From: Candidatus Poribacteria bacterium
GTDB taxonomy: Bacteria > Poribacteria > WGA-4E > WGA-3G
DNA length: 64,000 nucleotides
Direction: 5' to 3'
NCBI GenBank assembly: GCA_022827225.1
Contig: JAJDTJ010000128.1
Location: 30,914 to 94,913, forward strand
Part shown: piece by piece, positions 42,521-52,223 of the stretch
Position numbering within the stretch: position 1 is the stretch's first letter
How the letters are laid out: every line of letters starts with the position of its first letter
Made by a program: the position numbers and the translations under genes
The notes under the pieces: generated by a model
Told to the model about the DNA's origin: nothing
Databases searched by the model: none
Seen by the model: only the letters and a program-made list of their open reading frames with translations

Positions 42521-45208
42521 ATGCCACGTTTAAGACAGTCTGAACCATCATTGATGGAGCTTTACAAACAAATTAAAAAACAGCACGAAGATGCTATTCT
42601 CCTCTGCCGGGTCGGCGATTTCTATGAAGCCTTCTTTGAAGACGCTGAACTTATCGCACGCCTGCTTGAGATCGCATTGACGACGCGAAGCCACAAAAAC
42701 CAGAAATCCCCGCCGCCACCGATGGCAGGCATCCCACATCACGCACTCGACTCCTATCTCTACAAGCTCGTCAAAGCCGGACATAAGGTCGCTATTCTGG
42801 AACAGACCGAGGACGCAAAAGTCGCACGAGATGAGAACCGACTCGTCAAACGCGATGTCGTCAGAATCGTTACGCCCGGCACTGTGACCGATCCGAAAGT
42901 CCTTGAGCATAAGCAGAACAATTACCTCATCTCAATCTATCTCAACAGAGATGTCTACGGTCTCGCTGTTGCCGACCTCTCGACAGGCGAATTTCTGGTA
43001 ACCGAACTCACAGATCCTTCACGTCTCTGGGCAGAGATCCATCGCTTTTCCCCGAAAGAGTGTCTCTTTTCTGAATCCTTTGAAAATGCAGAGATGTTTG
43101 AGCGTCTCAAAACCGAACTCAAAGCGACACTCAATTACCTACCCGACTGGCGGTTCGATGTTGATACTGCGCGAACGGAACTTCTCGAACATTTCCAAAC
43201 GATTTCGCTTGACGGATTCGGATGCGAACATTTACACACGGCGATTAGTGCTGCCGGCGCGCTCATCTATTACCTCAACGAAACGCAGAAGCAGGAAGTC
43301 GAACACATCGCCTCGCTCCATACCTACACGCTCTCCGATTTTATGGTGCTGGATGCTGATACACAGCGCAACCTCGAACTGACGACCTCTATTCGCGACG
43401 GTTCCACAAAAGGCACGCTCCTTGAAGTCCTCGATCAGACAGTAACGGCGATGGGCGGCAGGCGGATGCGACAGCGCCTCTTGCAACCCCTCCTCGATGA
43501 AAAAGAGATTCAGGAACGACTCAACGCCGTTGATGAACTCAAGACACAGATTAACCTCCAAGAGGAGCTCCGCGACGCACTTGAACAGATGTATGATATT
43601 GAACGACTCATTTCGCGTATCAGTCTCGGTTCTGTGAACGGACGCGACTTACACTCACTCAAGGATTCTCTGCGTCTGATCCCAGATGTCAAAGCGCAGC
43701 TGCAAAACTGCCACACCGAACTGTTAGTGTCAGAAAATGAAACCTTGGACCCACTGCCAGAGTTGGTCGCGCTGATTGAGAAAGGTATCCACCCGAACCC
43801 GCCTGCAACGATTCGCGAAGGCGGTATCATCTGCGACGGTTATAATGAGGAACTCGACGAACTACGAGAAATTGTAGGGCAGGGAAAGGATTGGATCTCC
43901 GCGATGCAGGAGGAGGAGCGCAAACGCAGCGGTATCCAATCGCTGAAGATTGGATTCAACCAAGTCTTCGGTTATTATATTGACGTGACGAAACCAAATT
44001 TGGATATGGTGCCGGAGCACTATATCCGTAAACAGACGCTTCGGAACTCCGAACGGTTCATCACACCCGAACTCAAGGAACAGGAGGCAAAAGTCCTGAA
44101 TGCCGAAGATCGGATCCAGACCTTAGAATACGAACTCTTCTGTCAGATTCGGGAAGAGGTGTCGAAGTGGACGGAAGCCATCCAGAAAATCGGGGCGGCA
44201 CTCGCATTGATCGATGTGCTCGCCAACTTCGCTTATATCGCCTCGAAATACAACTATGTGAAACCGAACGTCGCAGCTACAGATGAGATCGTTATCCGAG
44301 ACGGTAGACACCCCGTCGTCGAGCAGCTGTTTACACAAGAGGGTTTTGTCCCGAACGATACGCTCCTGAATTGTGACGACGAACAATTGCATATCATCAC
44401 AGGACCGAATATGAGCGGCAAAAGCACCTATCTCCGCCAGACGGCACTCATCGTTTTGATGGCACAGATCGGGTGTTTCGTGCCAGCTTCCGCCGCAAAG
44501 ATCGGTCTGGTCGACCGGATTTTCACACGCGTCGGCGCATCCGATAACCTCGTGATGGGACAGAGTACGTTCCTCGTTGAGATGAACGAAACCGCGAATA
44601 TCCTCAACAACGCCACCCGAAACAGCCTCATCATCTTTGATGAAGTCGGACGCGGCACCAGCACATTTGACGGACTCAGCATCGCATGGGCGGTTTCGGA
44701 GTATCTCCTTGATGAAAAACGGATGGGTGCGAAAACACTCTTCGCAACGCACTATCACGAGCTGGTAGACCTCGCCAGCAAATATAAACGCGCGAAGAAC
44801 TATAACGTCGCTGTCCACGAGGACGGTCAGAAGGTGACATTCCTGAGAAAAGTTGTTCCCGGCGGGGCAGACCAAAGTTACGGGATCCACGTCGCACGGC
44901 TCGCAGGATTACCGCAACCCGTCATCGCACGCGCACAGCAGGTCCTTGAGGTACTTGAGCAGCACAATCTCAGTGTTGAAGCAGACGGTGCAACTGAGCA
45001 ATCTCCGCAAACACACCCGACAATGCCGAAACCGCGCCGACGTGTCTCCCGAAAGACACTCCAAAGCGATTCATTGCAGATGGCACTCTTCACGCCGAAA
45101 ACGCACCCGCTCATCGAAGAAATCCGACAGTTGGAACTCACGCAGGTAACACCTTTAGACGCGGTGAATATCCTCTACGATCTGAAAACAAAGGCGGAGG
45201 AATCTTGA
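42521..45208 (+). CDS. mutS: DNA mismatch repair protein MutS
   Basis: 895 residues. Domain I carries the mismatch-contacting loop as GDFYEAFFEDA (Phe-Tyr-Glu). The lever/core region follows and the ABC ATPase has Walker A TGPNMSGKSTYLRQ (about 628-640), Walker B IIFDEVGRGTSTFDG (about 707), and the ATHYHEL switch. The C-terminal ~80 residues include LPQPVIARAQQVLEVLEQH and a short linker to a helical tail used for tetramerisation or MutL contact. Recognises mispairs after replication. Convergent with mtaB, 6 bp apart. No mutL in the window. Confidence 0.97.
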   Translation: MPRLRQSEPSLMELYKQIKKQHEDAILLCRVGDFYEAFFEDAELIARLLEIALTTRSHKNQKSPPPPMAGIPHHALDSYLYKLVKAGHKVAILEQTEDAKVARDENRLVKRDVVRIVTPGTVTDPKVLEHKQNNYLISIYLNRDVYGLAVADLSTGEFLVTELTDPSRLWAEIHRFSPKECLFSESFENAEMFERLKTELKATLNYLPDWRFDVDTARTELLEHFQTISLDGFGCEHLHTAISAAGALIYYLNETQKQEVEHIASLHTYTLSDFMVLDADTQRNLELTTSIRDGSTKGTLLEVLDQTVTAMGGRRMRQRLLQPLLDEKEIQERLNAVDELKTQINLQEELRDALEQMYDIERLISRISLGSVNGRDLHSLKDSLRLIPDVKAQLQNCHTELLVSENETLDPLPELVALIEKGIHPNPPATIREGGIICDGYNEELDELREIVGQGKDWISAMQEEERKRSGIQSLKIGFNQVFGYYIDVTKPNLDMVPEHYIRKQTLRNSERFITPELKEQEAKVLNAEDRIQTLEYELFCQIREEVSKWTEAIQKIGAALALIDVLANFAYIASKYNYVKPNVAATDEIVIRDGRHPVVEQLFTQEGFVPNDTLLNCDDEQLHIITGPNMSGKSTYLRQTALIVLMAQIGCFVPASAAKIGLVDRIFTRVGASDNLVMGQSTFLVEMNETANILNNATRNSLIIFDEVGRGTSTFDGLSIAWAVSEYLLDEKRMGAKTLFATHYHELVDLASKYKRAKNYNVAVHEDGQKVTFLRKVVPGGADQSYGIHVARLAGLPQPVIARAQQVLEVLEQHNLSVEADGATEQSPQTHPTMPKPRRRVSRKTLQSDSLQMALFTPKTHPLIEEIRQLELTQVTPLDAVNILYDLKTKAEES

Positions 45209-45214
45209 TACGGG

Positions 45215-46570
45215 TTAGGCGGCAGCGATCCAGTCCCCTTCCAATGAATCCAAGGTGACGCTCTGAATCTTATTGATCGCGCTCTCTGGGGCATCGACGA
45301 GGACGCGGAGGTAGTTGTCTGTGAAACCGGCGAGGCGGTTGTTTTCGCCTTCTCTACTCGATTCAATCAGGACGGACTTCTGTTTCCCCAGCATCCGTTG
45401 TCGAAACGCTGTGTTAAGGCGTTCGCCAAGCGCGATCATCTCTCGGCTCCGAGCAGCGGAGATGTGCGGTGGCACCTGATCCGAGTAGGTCGCCGCAGGG
45501 GTGCCTTTGCGGGGCGAGTAGCGGAACACATGCAGTTGGCTGAAGCCGATCTCTTCAACGAATCGGCATGATTCCTCAAAGTGGGTATCCGTTTCACCGG
45601 GGAATCCGACCATAATATCGGTGGTAATTCCGACATCGTCGCCGAAGACCCGTCGTAGGTTCTCAACGAGATGCGCAAAATCTGCCGTCGTATAACGCCG
45701 ACGCATCTGTCGCAATATCTCATCCGAACCGGCTTGGACGGGGAGATGGAAGTGCGGCATACACTTCGGGAGTGCCGCCATCCGTTCACCGAGCGTATCA
45801 GGGAAATACATCGGTTCAATCGAACTGAAACGGATGCGTTCGATGCCTTCAATGTCGTGGATATGCTCTAAAATATCGGCAATATCTCTGTCCCGACCGG
45901 TATCCATACCGTAGGCACCGAGATGCACACCGGTGATAACGATCTCTTTGATGCCGCTGTCAGCAATGCGCCGTGCCTCCTCAGCGATGTCATCAAGTGG
46001 ACGGCTTGTCATCCGACCGCGCACGTAGGGGATGATGCAGTAGGTACAGAAAGCACTGCACCCGTCTTGGACCTTGATAAGTGCGCGCGTGCGCTTGCCA
46101 GCATCGCTAACGCCTGTGCTGAAGCGTGCATGTTCACGGATAGCGTCGTGTTGTACGGGTTCTATTGAGAGAAGCGGGTTCGACGTGTGAGGCACCGTCT
46201 CCGTTGATGACGGCGTTTCGGCGTGTAACAGGTCCAAGTAGTGTTGGAAATCTGCCTTCTCGCGGTTACCGAAAACGAACGTCACACCTGGTATGTCTTC
46301 AATTGCCTCACGGTCGCTTTCAGCATAGCAGCCGGTAACAAGCACCTTTGCGTTCGGATGCCGTCGGATGGCTCTCCGAATCGCTTGCCGTGCTTTCTGA
46401 TCGGCGACGTTTGTCACTGTGCAGGTGTTGATAAGGTAAAGGTCCGCCTGCTGACGTGAACTCTCGCCGTCAAGGACAGTGTATCCGTTGCGACAGAGCG
46501 TCTCACGCATCGATTGTGTATCGTATTGGTTGACCTTACAACCCATCGTAATCAGTTTTGCGGTCTTCAT
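45215..46570 (-). CDS. mtaB: tRNA t6A37 methylthiotransferase MtaB
   Basis: 451 residues from ATG 46570; a TTG 30 nt upstream is less likely because the family begins TAKLITMGCKVNQYDTQ. The N-terminal UPF0004 domain has the three Cys of one [4Fe-4S] cluster (GCKVNQ, NTCTVTN, VTGCYAE). The radical-SAM cluster motif is CSAFCTYC (about 171). QAGSDEILRQMRRRYT and VGFPGETDTHFEES are typical. The C-terminal TRAM region includes SVLIES. Adds a methylthio group to t6A37 of tRNA to make ms2t6A. Confidence 0.95.
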   Translation of the reverse strand: MKTAKLITMGCKVNQYDTQSMRETLCRNGYTVLDGESSRQQADLYLINTCTVTNVADQKARQAIRRAIRRHPNAKVLVTGCYAESDREAIEDIPGVTFVFGNREKADFQHYLDLLHAETPSSTETVPHTSNPLLSIEPVQHDAIREHARFSTGVSDAGKRTRALIKVQDGCSAFCTYCIIPYVRGRMTSRPLDDIAEEARRIADSGIKEIVITGVHLGAYGMDTGRDRDIADILEHIHDIEGIERIRFSSIEPMYFPDTLGERMAALPKCMPHFHLPVQAGSDEILRQMRRRYTTADFAHLVENLRRVFGDDVGITTDIMVGFPGETDTHFEESCRFVEEIGFSQLHVFRYSPRKGTPAATYSDQVPPHISAARSREMIALGERLNTAFRQRMLGKQKSVLIESSREGENNRLAGFTDNYLRVLVDAPESAINKIQSVTLDSLEGDWIAAA

Positions 46571-46722
46571 GAGTTTTTTTTTAAGTGTTTTACTGTTCAA
46601 GTGTAAATATTATACCCAGTTTTTACCTGAATTGCAAATGGGATTGTTTAGTTTTCCTAAGCATAGTGAGGTATAGGTTGGATAATTAGAATAGGACGAT
46701 AATTGGAATAGGACAGGAAGAT

Positions 46723-46744
46723 AGGCGGGTCCGAAGCCCCGCCT
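46723..46744 (-). repeat. AGGCGGG hairpin downstream of the Gfo/Idh gene
   Basis: AGGCGGG (46723-46729) pairs with CCCGCCT (46738-46744). It lies 12 nt past the stop of the minus-strand oxidoreductase gene with no T-run, so it may be a 3'-end stabiliser or another dispersed palindrome. Two GAATAGGAC direct repeats lie beside it at 46689 and 46705. Confidence 0.5.
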
Positions 46745-46755
46745 CACAGAAAGGT

Positions 46756-47727
46756 TTATGATATTTCGACCGACTTACCGGTGCGTGAGCATTCGTAGAT
46801 CGCCATGTTGAGAGCGACAGAACGTCTACCTTCATAGCCGTCAACTGCCGGGGAGGCACCTTCATTAATAACACGGATGGCATCTTCAATCACGTTGTTC
46901 GGATAAGGCGGAAGTTCGATTTCCGGTTCATCGTCATCGGCGAATGACCACATCTCGGGTCCGAGACCGACGATCCCTTTTTCGCCGTGGATATGAATCA
47001 TTGAGACGTTACCACCGGGGTACGTTGTCGTTGTCAGGACGTGACCGAGCGCACCGTTTTCAAATTCGAGGATCGCCGAGGTCATGTCCTCAGTTTCGCA
47101 ATTTTCGTGATCGTAGACATCGAAGTGTGCACCGATGATCCGTTTGACGGGTCCCATGAACCAGAGCATGAGGTCAATGTAATGTACACCTTGGTTCATA
47201 ATAGAACCGCCACCGTCGAGTTCCCATGTGCCGTGCCAACCGACGTAGTAACTATCCGGACGTTTCCATTTCATGCGGAGCTCGCACAGGAGGGGTCTAC
47301 CGATAGCACCGTCCGTGAGTGCCTGCTGGATCCGACGGTTGTGCTTACCGTAACGTTCGCCGAAGTCCACGAGCAGTTTGACATCGTTGTCTTCGCAGGT
47401 TTTGATAAGAGAATTACAATTTTCGACGCTGACATCCATCGGTTTTGTAGTGATAACGTGTTTACCGCGGCGTGCCGCTTCCTCCCCGAATTTTCCGTGG
47501 AGACCACTCGGGGTCATAATCATTGCCACGTCGATATCGTCCCGGTCGAACATCTCAAGTGCATCGCCGTGACTCTCGCAACCGAACCGTTCTTCAGCCG
47601 CCTTGCGTCTGTCTTCAACGAGATCGGCTACAGCGACAAGTTCCGCGCCATCTGTGCTGTGAATCATACCGGAGCGGTTCATACCCATACCTAAACCGAC
47701 AACACCGAAACGTAGATTTTTAGCCAT
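46756..47727 (-). CDS. Gfo/Idh/MocA-family oxidoreductase
   Basis: 323 residues. Rossmann NAD(P)-binding start FGVVGLGMGMNRSGMIH; VAMIMTPSGLHGKFGEEAARRGKHVITTKPMDV is the substrate/cofactor loop with the conserved Lys-Pro. The C-terminal alpha/beta domain contains GGGSIMNQGVHYIDLMLWFMG. Oxidises or epimerises a sugar or cyclitol; substrate unknown. AAAAGGAGA lies upstream of the ATG. Together with the sulfatase, ThuA and sugar-isomerase-like genes it fits use of host or algal carbohydrates. Confidence 0.92.
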   Translation of the reverse strand: MAKNLRFGVVGLGMGMNRSGMIHSTDGAELVAVADLVEDRRKAAEERFGCESHGDALEMFDRDDIDVAMIMTPSGLHGKFGEEAARRGKHVITTKPMDVSVENCNSLIKTCEDNDVKLLVDFGERYGKHNRRIQQALTDGAIGRPLLCELRMKWKRPDSYYVGWHGTWELDGGGSIMNQGVHYIDLMLWFMGPVKRIIGAHFDVYDHENCETEDMTSAILEFENGALGHVLTTTTYPGGNVSMIHIHGEKGIVGLGPEMWSFADDDEPEIELPPYPNNVIEDAIRVINEGASPAVDGYEGRRSVALNMAIYECSRTGKSVEIS

Positions 47728-47744
47728 TAGATTTCTCCTTTTAT

Positions 47745-47778
47745 AGTTGTCAGTTATCGGTTGTCGGTTATCAGTTAA
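47745..47778. repeat. CTGATAACTGA-type repeat, inverted member
   Basis: AGTTGTCAGTTATCGGTTGT followed by CGGTTATCAGTTAA; on the other strand this reads AACTGATAACCGACAACCGA etc. It faces the copy at 47851 in opposite orientation across ~70 bp. Confidence 0.5.
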
Positions 47779-47850
47779 GAGCCGTATTTAGCACAGCACA
47801 TCTTTTCTCTGCGGGATGCCAAATGTGGATAATCTTAAAATCCCAATTCT

Positions 47851-47899
47851 TAACCGATAACGACTGAAAACTGAAAACTGAAAACTGAAACTGATGACC
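47851..47899. repeat. CTGAAAACTGA-type repeat
   Basis: TAACCGATAACGACTGAAAA, then three CTGAAAA units, ending CTGATGACCATT, immediately before and into the start of the CRTAC gene. Confidence 0.5.
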
Positions 47900-49582
47900 A
47901 TTATAGCATACAAACAGACGATGTGTTACAAAAAAATGACACCACATACATTTGGACTGCTGCTCGTGGTCTTTGTCCTTCACGCAGTGTTCTACCCTTA
48001 TATCGGACACGCCGATAGCATCCGTTTCACCGATATAACGACAGAACTCGGTGTCGAATTTCGTCATGTGAATGGTGAGAGTGGACAGAAATACTTCATC
48101 GAACCCATCGGCAGCGGTGTCGTCCTCTTCGATTTTGAGAACGACGGAGATTTAGACCTCTATCTCATCAACGGTAGCGATCTACCCGGGCAAACTTCAC
48201 CAACCGCACCGACAAACCGTCTCTATCGTAACGATGGCGACACCTTCACCGATGTGACAACACAAGCAGCTGTTGGGGATACAGGCTACGGGTTAGGCGG
48301 TTGCGTCGGTGATTACAATAACGACGGGTTTACGGATCTCTATGTGACAAACTACGGTCCAAATGTCCTCTATCGGAACAACGGCGACGGCACTTTCACA
48401 GATGTCTCGGAATCCACTGGGACCGCTGGAAATCAGTTCAGTAGCGGGTGCGCTTTTGTAGATGTTGATGCCGACGGGTACTTGGACCTCTATGTCGTCA
48501 ACTATGTTCAATTTGATCCAGAGACAAACCCGGAATGCACTCGGCAGGGGATTCGGACGTATTGCACGCCAGAGACACTGCCAGGGGCTGCAGATATTCT
48601 TTACCGCAACAACGGGGACAGCACTTTCAGAGATATAACGGCGGAGGCAGGCATCAGCGGCGGAAATGGGAAAGGGTTGGGGGTCGTCTGCGGTGATGTC
48701 GATAACGATGGTGATGTGGATATTTTTGTTGCCAACGATACCACGCCGAATTTTCTCTATTTGAACGCCAGCAACACCGCTATTAAGATGACAGAGGACG
48801 CGCTTTTCGCCGGTGTCGCACTCAGCGAGGCGGGACGCGCCTACAGCGGAATGGGTGCTAACCTCGGCGATTTCGATAACGACGGCTATCTCGATATCGT
48901 CATCACAAATTTTCAGGACCAGACGAATAGCCTCTATCATAACGCACAGAGCGGTTTTTTTAACGAAGTGAGTTTCGCCAAAGGGATCGGCGAAAAGAGC
49001 CTCCGCTACCTGGCGTGGGGGGTCGATTTCGTCGATTTTAACAATGACGGTTGGTTAGACCTATTCGTTGCGAACGGTCACTTGGACGATAATATCGCCG
49101 AGATTGATCCGATTGGCACTTACGCGCAGCCGAACCAACTTTTTCTCAGCAACAGGGGTGTCAGTTTTGAGGCGGCTGCTGACGCGGCAATCGCAGTTCA
49201 AAAAGTGAGTCGCGGCACCGCATTCGGTGATATAGATAACGATGGCGATATGGATATCGTTGTCTCTAATCTCAAAGACACACCGACAGTTTTACGAAAT
49301 GATGGCGGCAACGCATCGCAGTGGCTGCAAGTCAAGTTGATCGGTACACACTGTAATCGCGATGCAATCGGTGCGCGGGTAGTCCTTGTTTCCGGCGACG
49401 TGACACAGACCCGTGAAGTCAAAAGCGGCTCAGGCTACCTCAGCCAGAACGATCTCCGTCTACACTTCGGATTAGGTAACGCGACACGGATTGATACCTT
49501 GACAGTGCGATGGCTCTGTGGCAAAGTCCAAACTTTACAGAACATTGAAACGAATCGGGTGCTTGTCATTTCTGAGGAGTAG
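47894..49582 (+). CDS. Secreted CRTAC/FG-GAP propeller protein with ASPIC/UnbV domain
   Basis: 562 residues. An N-terminal hydrophobic stretch (FGLLLVVFVLHAVFYPYIGHA) is a probable signal peptide; ATGs at 47894, 47921 and 47936 are all possible starts. Seven FG-GAP/VCBS calcium loops of the form DxDxDGxxD(L/I) follow (for example DFENDGDLDLYLIN, DVDNDGDVDIFVAN, DIDNDGDMDIVVSN), giving an integrin-like beta-propeller. The C-terminal ~75 residues (GARVVLVSGDVTQTREV, FGLGNATRIDTLTVRW) are the ASPIC/UnbV domain. Probably an extracellular binding or adhesion protein; no catalytic residues known. Confidence 0.92.
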   Translation: MTIIAYKQTMCYKKMTPHTFGLLLVVFVLHAVFYPYIGHADSIRFTDITTELGVEFRHVNGESGQKYFIEPIGSGVVLFDFENDGDLDLYLINGSDLPGQTSPTAPTNRLYRNDGDTFTDVTTQAAVGDTGYGLGGCVGDYNNDGFTDLYVTNYGPNVLYRNNGDGTFTDVSESTGTAGNQFSSGCAFVDVDADGYLDLYVVNYVQFDPETNPECTRQGIRTYCTPETLPGAADILYRNNGDSTFRDITAEAGISGGNGKGLGVVCGDVDNDGDVDIFVANDTTPNFLYLNASNTAIKMTEDALFAGVALSEAGRAYSGMGANLGDFDNDGYLDIVITNFQDQTNSLYHNAQSGFFNEVSFAKGIGEKSLRYLAWGVDFVDFNNDGWLDLFVANGHLDDNIAEIDPIGTYAQPNQLFLSNRGVSFEAAADAAIAVQKVSRGTAFGDIDNDGDMDIVVSNLKDTPTVLRNDGGNASQWLQVKLIGTHCNRDAIGARVVLVSGDVTQTREVKSGSGYLSQNDLRLHFGLGNATRIDTLTVRWLCGKVQTLQNIETNRVLVISEE

Positions 49583-49590
49583 TGCTTCCG

Positions 49591-50505
49591 CTAGGGTGCT
49601 GCGTAATCGTCTGGATTGTTTTTCCGCCAATTCGGGAGATACCCCTCTGCGTGTCCGAATCCGTAGGAGGGTCCGATTTGGTTCACGCTTGACCAGGGCC
49701 ACGCTTGTCCACCGATGAGACGGAATTCGTCTCCCTTACCGCATAGCCAATAGAATATGTGTGCGACGTATCTCGCCACGCCGTGTCCGCCATATTCGGC
49801 TGTCTGAAAATCGAAATCAGGTTCCTGCTGCCAATCGCGTGTCGGTGGTACTGTTCGCCAGTAGCTGTATTTCAGCATGTGACGCAATCCTTCCGCTGAG
49901 GATTCACCACGCCGATGGAGAATGCTCTGTGAGTGGATAACGAAAGACCCGGCGGGTCCCTCGCTTGAAACGCCTTTTTCGTTTATATCTCGGCTTGTGG
50001 AATGGATATGCGACCCCGGCAGCAGTTCTGTCGGCCCCATTTCCAACGGTGTATCTTGTGGGAAATAGAACACCTCAACGAAATTGATTTCGGGTCCAAA
50101 GACGTGATCGGCATCGTGATGCCATCCCTGCGCAGGCATCGGACACTCAACGCGATGGTTGCTGACCAGCACGGGTAACCCGACGTTCTTACCGAGCAGT
50201 GAACGCAACGCACCAGCGAGTTCTCGGTTTAGTAGCACATGCTCAATATACCAATCTTCCAATAGAATAGAACTCGGTTCGTGTGTATCCCGAATCCGTT
50301 CTAAATCGGCGTGTGTCATACCCGGCGGAATGAAGCACGGATTGATCGGCACATCGCCGTTGAGATAGTCAAACGTCCGCTGATTAATCTCATCAGGCAC
50401 GACCCCTTGAAGTTGCAGGTAGCCGTCCCGACAAAATTGCAGCACCTGTGTATCGGTAAGTGTCGGTTCACAATCAAAGGTGCGGTTTGCTTCGTCATAT
50501 TTCAT
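49591..50505 (-). CDS. PhyH-family Fe/2OG dioxygenase (complete HxD)
   Basis: 304 residues from ATG 50505 (AAGGG 10 nt upstream); the frame continues 30 nt further. GWHHDADHVFG supplies HxD, FPQDTPLEMGPTELLPGSH the jelly-roll core, SQSILHRRGES the distal His and GLRHMLKYSYWR the 2-oxoglutarate Arg. The family facial triad is therefore intact, unlike the paralogues at 9348 and 52721. The long C-terminal region (VARYVAHIFYWLCGKGDEFRLIGG) is typical of the larger PhyH proteins. Lies just after the toxin-antitoxin pair on the same strand. Substrate unknown. Confidence 0.88.
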   Translation of the reverse strand: MKYDEANRTFDCEPTLTDTQVLQFCRDGYLQLQGVVPDEINQRTFDYLNGDVPINPCFIPPGMTHADLERIRDTHEPSSILLEDWYIEHVLLNRELAGALRSLLGKNVGLPVLVSNHRVECPMPAQGWHHDADHVFGPEINFVEVFYFPQDTPLEMGPTELLPGSHIHSTSRDINEKGVSSEGPAGSFVIHSQSILHRRGESSAEGLRHMLKYSYWRTVPPTRDWQQEPDFDFQTAEYGGHGVARYVAHIFYWLCGKGDEFRLIGGQAWPWSSVNQIGPSYGFGHAEGYLPNWRKNNPDDYAAP

Positions 50506-50522
50506 CGTTAATTCCCTTAAAG

Positions 50523-50993
50523 TTAGAAGGTCCAACCCTCTCTTTCCATGAATCCTTGCAGATTTGTCCAGTCCACATCAAAATGTTCGCAAATGTTTGG
50601 AATTCTTGCAGCATTTGGTTTTTTATTTTCTTGTGTGACGACACAATAGTTCATAGCCTTTGCTTGGGCAATAACAAAAGGATCGGCAAAAGGGGTACTT
50701 CCCAACCGCGTTCTATCCGGCAGTGATGCTTCAAAATGTGGCACGGAAAATATTTCGTTGACCAATCGCATTACTGCTGGACTTGGCGTGACAAATATGT
50801 TTTTGTGGAGTTTTATCCACTTGATTAAATGATCTTCAGCCGCGTTTATATCTAACTCTCTGCGAACTTCCCGCACAGAAATTATTTTATCGCTTTCTAC
50901 TGTCTGATTGAATTTTTCCCAAAAACTCGGAAATTGTTCTGGATAGTAGTGCCCTATTACTATGAAACAATTTGTGTCAAATACGTAAGCCAT
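50523..50993 (-). CDS. DUF4411 PIN-domain toxin-like protein
   Basis: 156 residues from ATG 50993. YVFDTNCFIVIGHYYP holds the first PIN Asp, ISVREVRRELD the second acidic site, STPFADPFVIAQAKA the third and NYCVVTQENKK the end of the fold: the DUF4411 variety. Start: ATG 50993 overlaps the stop of the upstream gene (TAATG) and gives the canonical N-terminus; the longer frame to 51020 does not. Probable RNase toxin of a coupled toxin-antitoxin module with the HTH/ImmA-IrrE protein. Confidence 0.85.
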   Translation of the reverse strand: MAYVFDTNCFIVIGHYYPEQFPSFWEKFNQTVESDKIISVREVRRELDINAAEDHLIKWIKLHKNIFVTPSPAVMRLVNEIFSVPHFEASLPDRTRLGSTPFADPFVIAQAKAMNYCVVTQENKKPNAARIPNICEHFDVDWTNLQGFMEREGWTF

Positions 50994-52150
50994 TAACGGA
51001 GAACCCTTTTCAATAGGCAATCTTCTAACTGAGGTAAATGTTTAACCTTCACGTTTAGATGTTCCGCAAGTTGTTCAATAGAACAGTGCCCTTCACGATA
51101 TTTTCCAAACGCGAGTTCCATAAATCTGTGGCCTAAGTATGTCATGAGAGTATTATAATAACTTCCACCGCTTGAGGTTTTGCCATCTGTTTCTTTCTTT
51201 AAGTGATGTGCATACTCGTTGGTCCATTTATCTATTTTTTGCCAATGGTGTTCTTTTGTAAAGATGCCTTTGTTGACTAATTTCAGTAAAATGACCACAC
51301 GACTCACTTTATAGTACTTTGCCAATTCTTCTACTGCATTATCATTGTAAATAGAGAAGTTGAGGTGAGTTTCTAAATCATCAGATGGCACCAGAAATTC
51401 AGCCGCAAATTGATTGCAAAACATCTCAACTTTCCCGCCTTTCCGGCTTATACCACGGGTGATGTCATTTTCGCCAAGTAAAAGATGTCCCAATTCATGA
51501 AGAAGTGAGAAAATCTGTCTTATAGGTGGTCTGCTATTATTTAAGTAAATTATTGGAAATTCGTCGTGGGTAAGGCAAAATCCATCAACAGAATCGTCTT
51601 GAAATGCGTCCTTAAAAACGAAAATGCCTGCCTCTTCAATACAATCCCGCCATTTCTCAAGTGCTGTCCCTGGGGTGCTCCAGCTTGTTTGCGTGGTAAC
51701 ATCTACATTTAGATATGCTCGAGCTTGTTGTGCTAACATTATCACCGAGTCATTAGGACGTGCCTGAAGATCGCGAAAGATCTTCATCTCCGCTGGGTTC
51801 TTGCCCATATTCAATTCCATTAAGGAAAGCTGCCGTGCATAAGCCTTCCGCAACAAAATATGGATGCGCGGTTCCAACGGAGTATTATCAGAACTTCGTA
51901 GCGCAAGATTCTCGGCTATGTTCGGTTCGTCGGGAGGTTTTGGGAAGAAGAAAAGGGCGATGGGACGCTTGTACTTATCCGCTAATTTCTCAAGTTGAAT
52001 ATAAGTTGGCGCGCATTCTCCCGATTCCCAATCGTTGACGACTGAGGGATCTTTTTTCAAAAACGCGGCGATCCCTTCTATGGTGTAACCGGAACGTTCG
52101 CGCGCCCATTTGAGGATGTCAGGGTTAATCCCATTAATCTGTTTAGCCAT
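50993..52150 (-). CDS. XRE-type HTH + ImmA/IrrE-like metallopeptidase (antitoxin-like)
   Basis: 385 residues. Residues ~5-65 are an XRE helix-turn-helix (LKWARERSGYTIEGIAAFLKKDPSVVNDWESG). A zinc-peptidase core follows: IFSLLHELGHLLLG gives HExxH-like HELGH, and FCNQFAAEFLVPSDDL carries the downstream ligand region of COG2856. The C-terminal ~120 residues form a second HTH-like part (EELAKYYKVSRVVILLKLVNKG) and a helical tail. It pairs with the DUF4411 PIN gene (1-nt overlap). Expected to repress its own promoter and be part of the neutralising system. Confidence 0.88.
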   Translation of the reverse strand: MAKQINGINPDILKWARERSGYTIEGIAAFLKKDPSVVNDWESGECAPTYIQLEKLADKYKRPIALFFFPKPPDEPNIAENLALRSSDNTPLEPRIHILLRKAYARQLSLMELNMGKNPAEMKIFRDLQARPNDSVIMLAQQARAYLNVDVTTQTSWSTPGTALEKWRDCIEEAGIFVFKDAFQDDSVDGFCLTHDEFPIIYLNNSRPPIRQIFSLLHELGHLLLGENDITRGISRKGGKVEMFCNQFAAEFLVPSDDLETHLNFSIYNDNAVEELAKYYKVSRVVILLKLVNKGIFTKEHHWQKIDKWTNEYAHHLKKETDGKTSSGGSYYNTLMTYLGHRFMELAFGKYREGHCSIEQLAEHLNVKVKHLPQLEDCLLKRVLR

Positions 52151-52223
52151 GACGGTAATCTCAATATCTTAGACGGAGAATCTTGTGTGAGACAAATTGA
52201 TTCTGTCCTGAGTTTTATTATGT

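Noticed and set aside
44123..44890. 255-codon open frame antisense to mutS
   Set aside because: Covers the conserved MutS ATPase domain on the other strand; composition effect only.
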